Origin: JAKFWF01 sp031365375
Lineage (GTDB): Bacteria; Pseudomonadota; Alphaproteobacteria; Rhizobiales; Hyphomicrobiaceae
DNA: 5,577 nt
Reading direction: 5' to 3'
NCBI GenBank assembly: GCA_031365375.1
Contig: JANLXZ010000417.1
Span: 1 to 5,577 of the forward strand
Shown: piece after piece, positions 1-5,577 of the stretch
Position numbering within the stretch: position 1 is the first letter of the stretch
Layout of the letters: every line of letters begins with the position of its first letter
Made by a program: the position numbers and the translations under genes
The notes under the pieces: model-generated
The model's input: the letters and a program-made list of their open reading frames with translations, nothing else
Databases searched by the model: none
What the model was told of the DNA's origin: nothing

Positions 1-1230
1 CTGCTGAAGACGCTTGAAGAGCCGCCGGCGCACGTGAAGTTCATTTTCGCCACAACCGAGATCCGCAAGGTGCCGGTGACGGTCCTTTCGCGCTGCCAGC
101 GATTCGATTTGCGCCGCGTCGAGATCCCGGAATTGTCGAAACATTTCGCCCGCATCACCACCGCCGAAGGGGCATCCGCCGATCCTGATGCGCTGGCGCT
201 GGTCGCGCGCGCCGCCGAAGGTTCGGTCCGCGACGGACTGTCGATCCTCGACCAGGCGATCGCGATGGGGGCGGGCAAAGTCACGGCGATAGCTGTCCGT
301 GCAATGTTGGGCTTGGCCGACCGCAGCCTCATCCTCGATCTGCTCGATGATATGCTCGCCGGAAAAACAGCGTCGGTTCTGGAACGGTTCGCAAGTTTGC
401 ATCTGGCAGGCGCAGAGCCAGTTCAAGTGCTCGCCGATCTTGCCGACGCAGTACACATCACAACGCGCATGAAGGTTGCGGGCGAAGCGGGTGCTGGCGA
501 AGCGTTGTCGTCGGACGAAAAGAAGCGGTCGAATGCGTTGGCATCACAACTATCGCTCAACTTACTGACGCGCGCCTGGCAGATGCTGCTGAAAGGCATC
601 GAGGAAGCCGGTCGCGCACCGAGCCCGCTTGCTGCCGCCGAAATGGTGTTGATCCGGCTCTGCCACACCGCCGACTTGCCGACGCCGGACGAGATCATCC
701 GCACTCTGGGCGGCGCCGTTGTGGTGCCACGCGGCAATCGAGCGCCCGCACATGAGCATCACGAACCAGAACCGCGTGCGCCGCTCAACGTGGCGCCCGC
801 CGCAGCGCCAGTTGCCTCAGCGTCTGGGCAACCCTGCGAGCCGCAACCGCGTTCGTTTGCCGATGTCGTCGATTTGGTCGGACGCTTTCGCGATGCGCGG
901 CTGAAATTGCATCTCGAAGATCAGGTGAGCCTGCTGCGTTTCGAGCCAGGCCATATTGAAATAGCTCTACTGGATGGCGCGCCAGCGGCGATTGCTGGTG
1001 AACTTGGCGAGAAGCTTACGAAATGGACAGCCAAGCGATGGGTGGTATCGGTCGGGCGCGGCCAGGGTGAACCGCCCGTCGGCGAAGTGCGGCGTGCCGC
1101 AGAAGCCGCCCAACTTGCAGACGTCAAGGCGCACCCGGCGGTCGCCGCCGTGTTGGCCGCATTCCCAGAAGCCGAAATAAAAGCGGTGCGGCCGCTACCG
1201 CCGCGCCGCAAACGAAGCGAACAAGCCTGA
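1..1230 (+). CDS. dnaX: DNA polymerase III subunit tau (DnaX), 3' part, 5' end outside window
   Basis: Open in frame 1 from the first base to a TGA at 1228-1230, giving 409 residues. The GTG at 34 is an internal codon, not the start, because homology to DnaX already exists before it. DnaX is the ATPase of the clamp loader that places the beta sliding clamp on primed DNA; tau also tethers the polymerase core and DnaB helicase. Visible parts: the end of the AAA+ module with the sensor 1 stretch (FIFATTE, residues 14-20), the SRC arginine-finger motif (30-32, bases 88-96) and the sensor 2 motif GSVRDGLS (74-81); the helical collar domain to about residue 235; a Pro/Ala-rich linker with a His/Glu patch (about 242-285); and a tau-type C-terminal domain (about 286-400). 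Walker A, the zinc site and Walker B lie upstream of the window. It heads a close cluster with ybaB and recR. No canonical slippery heptamer for a frameshifted gamma form was seen in the visible part. Confidence 0.96.
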   Translation: MLKTLEEPPAHVKFIFATTEIRKVPVTVLSRCQRFDLRRVEIPELSKHFARITTAEGASADPDALALVARAAEGSVRDGLSILDQAIAMGAGKVTAIAVRAMLGLADRSLILDLLDDMLAGKTASVLERFASLHLAGAEPVQVLADLADAVHITTRMKVAGEAGAGEALSSDEKKRSNALASQLSLNLLTRAWQMLLKGIEEAGRAPSPLAAAEMVLIRLCHTADLPTPDEIIRTLGGAVVVPRGNRAPAHEHHEPEPRAPLNVAPAAAPVASASGQPCEPQPRSFADVVDLVGRFRDARLKLHLEDQVSLLRFEPGHIEIALLDGAPAAIAGELGEKLTKWTAKRWVVSVGRGQGEPPVGEVRRAAEAAQLADVKAHPAVAAVLAAFPEAEIKAVRPLPPRRKRSEQA

Positions 1231-1235
1231 AGGAG
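1230..1235 (+). promoter_or_regulatory. Shine-Dalgarno site of the ybaB-type gene
   Basis: AAGGAG begins on the last base of the dnaX stop codon and sits 7 nt before the GTG at 1243. This strong, well-spaced site favours the GTG over the in-frame ATG at 1255, which would leave about 19 nt of spacing. Its overlap with the dnaX stop suggests translation of the two genes is coupled (inference). Confidence 0.8.
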
Positions 1236-1242
1236 TTGAACC

Positions 1243-1563
1243 GTGAAAGACATCATGGGCATGATGAAGCAGCTGGGCCAAATGCAAAGCCGCATGCAGA
1301 CCATGCAGGAAGAGCTCGCCCAAGCTGAAGTTTCGGGCCAATCGGGTGGGGGCCTTGTGGCCGTTATGCTCGATGGTAAGGCGAGCCTCAAGCGCATCAA
1401 GATCGACCCCAGTTTAATGAAGGCGGACGAGGTCGAGATCCTGGAGGATCTGATCATCGCCGCCATCGGTGACGCCAAGGTCAAAGTCGAAGATATGCTG
1501 CAAGCCAAGATGCAGGACGTAACCGGCGGCCTGCCGCTGCCACCCGGCCTGAAACTGTTTTGA
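1243..1563 (+). CDS. YbaB/EbfC family nucleoid-associated protein
   Basis: This 106-residue protein has the usual size and layout of the YbaB/EbfC family: small DNA-binding dimers found in most bacteria and usually encoded between dnaX and recR. An N-terminal helix rich in Met and Gln (residues 1-28, MKDIMGMMKQLGQMQ onward) is followed by a Gly-rich turn (SGQSGGG), beta strands carrying VAVMLDGKASLKRIKIDP, a helix (EVEILEDLIIAAIGDA), and the family's C-terminal Gly/Pro-rich tail (GGLPLPPGLKLF). The GTG start is chosen because of the AAGGAG site 7 nt upstream. It lies 12 nt after dnaX and 12 nt before recR, so co-transcription is very likely. Family members bind DNA and are thought to help organise the nucleoid or support RecR-linked repair; the exact role here is not shown by the sequence. 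Confidence 0.95.
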   Translation: MKDIMGMMKQLGQMQSRMQTMQEELAQAEVSGQSGGGLVAVMLDGKASLKRIKIDPSLMKADEVEILEDLIIAAIGDAKVKVEDMLQAKMQDVTGGLPLPPGLKLF

Positions 1564-1575
1564 TCCGAGACATCG

Positions 1576-2193
1576 ATGGCTAAACAGACGGCCGGGCCGG
1601 AGATCGAGCGGCTCATTCAGTTGCTATCGCGCCTGCCGGGCCTTGGTCCGCGCTCAGGTCGCAAAGCCGCGCTGGCGCTGTTGAAGAGGCGGCAGGATCT
1701 GCTGGTGCCGTTGGCGCAAGCGATGACGAACGCCGCCGATAAGTTGATGGAGTGCCCCACGTGCGGCAACATCGATACGGTGTCGCCGTGCACGATTTGC
1801 CAAGACCCGCGGCGCGATCCTTCGCTCATCGTCGTGGTCGAGGAGATCGGCGATTTGTGGGCGCTGGAGCGGGCGGGCGTCGTCAACGCGCGCTATCACG
1901 TGTTGGGCGGGCATTTATCGCCGTTGGATGGCGTTGGGCCAGAACGGCTCAACATCGCGAGCTTGCTGACACGTGTCGCCTCGGGTGAGGTTCGCGAGGT
2001 ATTGCTCGCCCTCAATGCCACCGTCGAAGGTCAGTCGACCGCGCACTATGTGACCGAGCGTCTCGAAGATGCGGGCACCGGCAACCCGCTCGCCATTTCA
2101 CGTCTTGCCCAAGGCGTACCGGTCGGCGGCGAACTCGATTACTTGGATGAAGGCACGCTCGCTGCCGCAATCAAGTCCCGGCGCCGGGTCTGA
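1576..2193 (+). CDS. recR: Recombination protein RecR
   Basis: A full-length RecR of 205 residues (family about 200). RecR works with RecO (and RecF) to load RecA on SSB-coated single-stranded gaps. Domains in order: a helix-hairpin-helix DNA-binding segment (about 10-40, with LPGLGPRSGRKAA); a four-cysteine zinc finger (Cys60, Cys63, Cys72, Cys75, CPTCG and CTIC); a Toprim domain (about 83-178, starting at the VVVEE acidic strand and including YHVLGGHLSPLDGVGPERL); and the C-terminal GVPVGGELDYLDEGTL segment. All expected motifs are intact. The ATG at 1576 has only a weak ribosome site (GAGA at 1567-1570, 5 nt spacing), consistent with translational coupling to ybaB 12 nt upstream. The gene ends 3 bp from the convergent glycosyltransferase gene, so recR has almost no 3' untranslated room before the opposing gene. 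Confidence 0.97.
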   Translation: MAKQTAGPEIERLIQLLSRLPGLGPRSGRKAALALLKRRQDLLVPLAQAMTNAADKLMECPTCGNIDTVSPCTICQDPRRDPSLIVVVEEIGDLWALERAGVVNARYHVLGGHLSPLDGVGPERLNIASLLTRVASGEVREVLLALNATVEGQSTAHYVTERLEDAGTGNPLAISRLAQGVPVGGELDYLDEGTLAAAIKSRRRV

Positions 2194-2196
2194 CCC
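2177..2196. other. Palindromic sequence at the convergent recR / glycosyltransferase gene ends
   Basis: CCCGGCGCCGGG (2177-2188) is a perfect 12-bp palindrome inside the last recR codons. It overlaps a second inverted repeat, GGGTC-T-GACCC (2186-2196), which spans the recR stop. As RNA the first would give only a 4-bp GC stem with a GCGC loop, and no U-tract follows on either strand, so it is not a convincing intrinsic terminator. It is recorded because it lies exactly where two opposing transcripts meet. Confidence 0.35.
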
Positions 2197-3732
2197 TTAC
2201 GGTAATGGCGGCGTCAGGACGTAAATCAGGGGCACATCGGATCCCTTGATGCCAGCGAACGTCTTCCTGACCGTCACCGGAAGCCGCCGCGTTCCGGCAT
2301 GGGCGTACCGGTTGGCCAATTCCACACAACCAGTATCGGCTGCATCGCATATCGATAAAATTCCCTCACGCTCAATTCGCGCACGCGAGATCCACGGCGC
2401 TTGATCGCGGGAAAAGTGGGTGAATTCGTCGGGGTTCGACGGCGCATAAAACGGCAGGGCGATCGAGTACTTCTCCGAACCAGCGACAATCCGCAATGGC
2501 GCACGGAACGTCTCATTCCAGATTGCCGCCGCATCGCGGCTCGCGATCGCACTGACATCGGCAGTGCCCTTGATCTGCAAATAGAACGCGCCGAGCGCGA
2601 CGCCCGGCGCGGCCAGGAGTGCTGCGCACAAGACGATGACGACTGCGCGGGCAACCGCGGCAACGGTCGCACGGGTGATGGTCGATTCCATCGCCAGCAT
2701 GATCATCATTGGCAACATGAAGAATGCCGGAATGAGAAAGCCGATCGAAATCTTAACGTAGCCGGCAATCCCGAGCAGTATCGTCGCGATCGTCGGGCCT
2801 ACTGCCAAAACCAAGATCCAACGGCGTTCGGGCAGCATCAGTTTGCGCCATGCTCCGGCGACGAGATCTGGGCTCGACCGACGCAATGCCGAAATCAGAA
2901 TGGCGACAGGCACGAGATTGATCGCAATACCCGCGACCGCGGTGCCAGCGGCCTTTTGGAAACTCGACGCCCAGGCGTATCCTGTTTTACCGAGCGCGTA
3001 TTTAATCGGTGGCCAGTCATTCGTGAACGCCCAGCCCAGGTGCGGCACAAGCAACAGTGCGCCAGCGGCAACCGCCACGTATGGCGCTGGTGACGCAAAA
3101 TATCGCCGCGCCTCGGGATGGGCGATAGCTGCCACCAAACACGTTCCCAATAAGAGGATCGAGTAATATTTCGACAGCATGCAGGCAGCGGCTAACGCTC
3201 CGAATGCCGCACTATATCGCAAAGAGCGTGTCTCCAGGGACTTCACGAACGCGTAGGTCGTCCACGGCCACAGCGACAACAGGATCGTGTTCGCATTGAA
3301 GTTCGAGGCGAGGTAGTTGTACGACGGCATAAATGCAAGCGGCAGTACCGCGAGTAGCCGTCCGCCTTTCTTCAAAAAGTGAGTTGCGAGCGCCCAAACA
3401 CCGGCGAAGCCAATACCAACGTTGACGGCCGACAACAGATAGAACGACCAGTCCGCACGCGGCATGATCTGGAACCAGGCGCCTGCGACCCAGGCGTAGA
3501 ATGGCGGGTGCTTGTAATATCCGAGCTGCCAGTGCTGTCCCCACGAATAGGTTTCGAGCATATCATCCCAGAGCACGCCGGGCAGCCGGGCGATGCTCAT
3601 GGCCAACGTCCAGACCAGCACATGTGCGGTGATGAACATGATGAGCGGGCGGATGCCGCCGGCGCTGATCCATCGGAGCAATGGTGACAAAGATGAGCCG
3701 GAGCGCTCAACGATGGGAACTGTGGTGTGCAT
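2197..3732 (-). CDS. GT39/ArnT-like (PMT_2) integral membrane glycosyltransferase
   Basis: A 511-residue polytopic membrane protein. Family members move a sugar from a polyprenyl-phosphate donor to a lipid, glycan or protein on the periplasmic face. Numbering from the ATG at 3732: a first membrane span (about 29-47), a periplasmic loop with the acidic pair Asp56-Asp57 (WDDMLETYSWGQ, the likely catalytic site by position), then GYYKHPPFYAWV (72-83), the counterpart of the KPP motif in ArnT/PMT_2. About ten more hydrophobic segments run to about residue 385, with MLSKYYS between spans. A mostly soluble tail of about 125 residues follows and contains Cys462 and Cys469. The ATG at 3732 is preferred; a TTG at 3753 would add 7 residues and an in-frame TAA lies 30 nt above it. 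Neither start has a good ribosome site. It follows the lytic transglycosylase gene on the same strand. Donor and acceptor cannot be told from sequence. Confidence 0.87.
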   Translation of the reverse strand: MHTTVPIVERSGSSLSPLLRWISAGGIRPLIMFITAHVLVWTLAMSIARLPGVLWDDMLETYSWGQHWQLGYYKHPPFYAWVAGAWFQIMPRADWSFYLLSAVNVGIGFAGVWALATHFLKKGGRLLAVLPLAFMPSYNYLASNFNANTILLSLWPWTTYAFVKSLETRSLRYSAAFGALAAACMLSKYYSILLLGTCLVAAIAHPEARRYFASPAPYVAVAAGALLLVPHLGWAFTNDWPPIKYALGKTGYAWASSFQKAAGTAVAGIAINLVPVAILISALRRSSPDLVAGAWRKLMLPERRWILVLAVGPTIATILLGIAGYVKISIGFLIPAFFMLPMMIMLAMESTITRATVAAVARAVVIVLCAALLAAPGVALGAFYLQIKGTADVSAIASRDAAAIWNETFRAPLRIVAGSEKYSIALPFYAPSNPDEFTHFSRDQAPWISRARIEREGILSICDAADTGCVELANRYAHAGTRRLPVTVRKTFAGIKGSDVPLIYVLTPPLP

Positions 3733-3803
3733 GCAGAAAATCAGTCGATCCAAGGTCGTCGTTGTACTGTTACCCGGTGTTTAGTTATGCAGTTCCGGGC
3801 GCG

Positions 3804-5084
3804 TCAGGGGCGTCGCAAGTGGCCGATCAACTCTGCCGTCGGATAGCTATCGGCGGCCAAACCGAACTTGATCTGCGCGGCCTTGACGGCGTTTCGTGTC
3901 CCGGCACCGAGTTTGCCGTCCGGCTCACCAGCCGAAAAACCGCGCTTCGTCAGCAGGGTTTGAAGCTCGATCACCTGATCGGCTTGTAACACGGCAACCG
4001 GCGCATTGCCGCGCCGCATTGGCGTTGCGCCGTCAATGCGCGTCGCAAGGTAAGCAGCGGTTACCGCGTACGTCAGCGACTGATTCCACTTGGTGAAGAT
4101 CTGAAAGTTTGGATAGGCAAGGAAGGCGGGGCCGTTGCGGCCCATTAACAACACGAGTGAAGCAGGCATTTGGTCTGCGGCCAAAGGTTTCCCGTCGATG
4201 TCTGTCACGCCCCATTTCGCCCACTGGGAGCGCGGATGCTGGATCGCCAGATCCGCTTGCTCCCAGGCGAGGTTTGCCGGAATCCGCACTTCTTGAAGCC
4301 ACGGCTGGTTCGCCTGCCAGCCGAGACTTTTGATGAACGCGGCGGTCGATCCGATCACGTCGGCGGGACTGCGCAACAGGTTGCGGCGCCCATCGCCATC
4401 GTAGTCGACGGCATGATTGAAGTAGTGGGTCGGCAGGAACTGCGTTTGGCCGAGTTCGCCGGCCCACGAGCCGATCATGTCGGCTGCCTGCAAGTCACCT
4501 CGATCGATGATCTTGAGGGCCGCAAGGAGTTCGCCGCGGAACATCTCGCCACGGCGGCAGTCATAAGCCAGGCTGGCGAGCGAGCGTAGTACCGGCTTGT
4601 TGCCCATGCCCGATCCGAAATCGCTTTCCAACGCCCAAAATGCCGAAATAATCGGAGCCGGCACCCCGTATTCTTTCTCGGCTCGCGCAAAGGTCGCTTT
4701 GTGCTTCGCCATCTGCGAAATGCCATTCTGCATCCGGCCGCGCGAGGCAAGCTTGTCTGCGAAATCGAGAAAGCTCTGGGCGAAGAAACGCTGGCCGCGA
4801 TCGGTCCAGATGATGTTTTGGTCGAGCGTCAGATAGGGCCCGGCTGATTGCATGGTCTTGGCCGAGATCCCGGCGGCGGCTGCGTCTCGCTTGAACGCTT
4901 CGAGCCAACGTCCGAAGTCACCGGTGTTGCGGCAGACAGGGGTGGCAGTGTGTTTATGGGCTACTGCAGGGGATGCTACAGTCTTAGGGCCAGCTGGCAG
5001 ACCCTGAGCGAGCTGTGCCGATGCGCCAGAACAAATCCCGAGTGAGATCAGGGCGACGGCAGCCGCCTTTACATAATTGCGCAT
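3804..5084 (-). CDS. Secreted lytic murein transglycosylase, MltB (SLT_2) family, with peptidoglycan-binding domain
   Basis: A 426-residue periplasmic enzyme that cuts the MurNAc-GlcNAc bond of peptidoglycan, leaving 1,6-anhydroMurNAc ends. Residues 1-23 form a signal peptide (RNYVK charged end, hydrophobic core, SGASA then Gln24). The only early cysteine, Cys18, is preceded by LGI, a poor lipobox, so a soluble or periplasmic protein is more likely than a lipoprotein. The catalytic domain spans about 55-350: ALESDFGSG holds the likely catalytic Glu153, followed by AGELGQTQFLPTHY (208-221), then DYDGDGRRNLLRSPADVIGS (227-246) and GW at 255-256. A PG_binding_1 domain covers about 366-423 (VIELQTLLTKRGF, DGKLGAGTRNAVKAAQ). 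Cys51 and Cys176 could pair in the periplasm (inference). The ATG at 5084 directly precedes the signal peptide. Upstream is pncB on the same strand (104 nt gap); downstream is the glycosyltransferase. Family call is firm; the specific paralogue name is not assigned. Confidence 0.95.
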   Translation of the reverse strand: MRNYVKAAAVALISLGICSGASAQLAQGLPAGPKTVASPAVAHKHTATPVCRNTGDFGRWLEAFKRDAAAAGISAKTMQSAGPYLTLDQNIIWTDRGQRFFAQSFLDFADKLASRGRMQNGISQMAKHKATFARAEKEYGVPAPIISAFWALESDFGSGMGNKPVLRSLASLAYDCRRGEMFRGELLAALKIIDRGDLQAADMIGSWAGELGQTQFLPTHYFNHAVDYDGDGRRNLLRSPADVIGSTAAFIKSLGWQANQPWLQEVRIPANLAWEQADLAIQHPRSQWAKWGVTDIDGKPLAADQMPASLVLLMGRNGPAFLAYPNFQIFTKWNQSLTYAVTAAYLATRIDGATPMRRGNAPVAVLQADQVIELQTLLTKRGFSAGEPDGKLGAGTRNAVKAAQIKFGLAADSYPTAELIGHLRRP

Positions 5085-5105
5085 TATCTGCTCTAATTTC
5101 CGATA

Positions 5106-5134
5106 AGTTCAGTGTACCAGGACTTCCCAATCAA
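5106..5134 (-). promoter_or_regulatory. Possible sigma-70-like promoter of the lytic transglycosylase gene
   Basis: In the 104 nt between pncB and the lytic transglycosylase gene, the minus strand reads TTGATT (5134-5129), 17 nt, then TGAACT (5111-5106), about 20 nt before the ATG. The -10 match is poor. A better -35-like TTGACG (5145-5140) has no well-placed -10 box. The gap is the natural place for a promoter, but these boxes are weak evidence. Confidence 0.2.
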
Positions 5135-5188
5135 CCATGCGTCAAGCAACATTGAGGCGTTTGGTCTGCGAGTGTGGCGGTTAAGTCT

Positions 5189-5577
5189 TCACACGATGAC
5201 GGGACTGGAGCCTCCTGATTGATGGCTGAAAACCCGTTTGTACCGTTCGATGGCGGCTTTCGGCCCGACTGCTTTGTTGAGGTTGTCGGATAGTTTCACT
5301 GCCGGACTGCCGTTGGCGGCGACGACCTTACAAACGATCGAGAACGGATCGAGACCGCCATTTGGCACCAGCCCGCGAAAATCGTTAGTCAGCAGCGTGC
5401 CCCAGCCAAACCCTACCCTAAGACGGCCGGCGAAATGGCGATGGATCTGCTCGATCGACTCGACATCGAGACCGTCAGAAAAAATCGCGAGCTTGCTGGT
5501 CGGATCTTGCTGGTGGGAACGCCACCACCGGATCGCCGCTTCGCCGCCGGCAATTGGATCGCCGCTGTCGATGCGAA
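5189..5577 (-). CDS. pncB: Nicotinate phosphoribosyltransferase, C-terminal 128 residues, 5' end outside window
   Basis: Reading the minus strand from the right edge, a frame with no stop runs 128 residues to a TGA (complement of 5189-5191). It matches the C-terminal part of PncB, which makes nicotinate mononucleotide from nicotinate and PRPP with ATP hydrolysis, the entry step of Preiss-Handler NAD salvage in the cytoplasm. Landmarks in the visible part: RIDSGDP at 1-7 and FSDGLD at 32-37, GFGWGT at 55-60, FSIVCKVV at 78-85 and KLSDNLNKAVGP at 94-105. These align by eye with the E. coli PncB pattern HDSGDP / FSDNLD / SFGIGT / KLSD. The start and the regulatory histidine region lie beyond the window edge. 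It lies 104 nt upstream of the lytic transglycosylase gene on the same strand; no clear terminator hairpin separates them. Confidence 0.93.
   Translation of the reverse strand, partial: RIDSGDPIAGGEAAIRWWRSHQQDPTSKLAIFSDGLDVESIEQIHRHFAGRLRVGFGWGTLLTNDFRGLVPNGGLDPFSIVCKVVAANGSPAVKLSDNLNKAVGPKAAIERYKRVFSHQSGGSSPVIV

Noticed and set aside
361..372. Run of five A (GGAAAAACA) in dnaX, considered as a programmed frameshift site
   Set aside because: Zero-frame codons are GGA AAA ACA, which do not fit X-XXY-YYZ. There is also no obvious upstream Shine-Dalgarno-like stimulator, and the site falls within the collar domain rather than after it.
921..1616. 231-codon open frame on the minus strand opposite dnaX, ybaB and recR
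   Set aside because: It lies antisense to three genes with clear family matches, its Ser/Arg/Ala-rich translation resembles no family, and long antisense frames are expected in GC-rich coding DNA.
2401..3093. 230-codon open frame on the plus strand within the glycosyltransferase gene
   Set aside because: It is antisense to a convincing membrane protein gene. Its Arg/Asp/Gln-rich translation is the usual complement of hydrophobic codons, with no recognisable domain.
3773..3799. Inverted repeat CCCGG / CCGGG between the lytic transglycosylase and glycosyltransferase genes, considered as a terminator
   Set aside because: The stem is only 5 bp with a 17-nt loop and there is no T-tract after it, so it is too weak to call.
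4033..4467. 144-codon alternative frame on the minus strand inside the lytic transglycosylase gene
   Set aside because: It overlaps the catalytic domain of the real gene in another frame and is Arg/Pro/Ser-rich without any family pattern.
5085..5188. Intergenic gap between pncB and the lytic transglycosylase gene, searched for a small RNA, riboswitch or terminator
   Set aside because: Only 104 nt, with no stable hairpin, no T-tract and no recognisable riboswitch core; apart from weak promoter-like boxes nothing can be supported.

Overview
The window is ordinary chromosomal housekeeping DNA from a GC-rich alphaproteobacterium, most likely of the order Hyphomicrobiales (Bradyrhizobium/Rhodopseudomonas-like). 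This placement is an inference from the dnaX-ybaB-recR order, the tau-type DnaX C-terminus, and the style of the glycosyltransferase and lytic transglycosylase proteins. It was not tested by database search.

Left part (1-2193, + strand): a tight DNA replication and repair cluster. It starts with the 3' two thirds of dnaX (tau subunit of DNA polymerase III, 5' end outside the window), followed after 12 nt by a YbaB/EbfC nucleoid-associated protein gene with a GTG start, and after another 12 nt by recR (recombination mediator). The spacing and shared strand imply one transcript. It links the clamp loader to daughter-strand gap repair.

Right part (2197-5577, - strand): three genes read leftward. 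In transcription order they are the 3' end of pncB (nicotinate phosphoribosyltransferase, NAD salvage, 5' end outside the window), a secreted MltB-type lytic murein transglycosylase with a C-terminal peptidoglycan-binding domain, and a multi-membrane-span GT39/ArnT-like glycosyltransferase. The last two may be co-transcribed (50-71 nt gap). The glycosyltransferase ends 3 bp from the end of recR, so the two blocks converge almost end to end.

There is no stretch above 300 bases without a gene. I saw no tRNA, rRNA, CRISPR array, insertion sequence, prophage gene or sign of recent transfer. I found no credible evidence of a new biological system. The findings are modest points about start choice, gene ends, possible DnaX processing and an uncharacterised glycosyltransferase.
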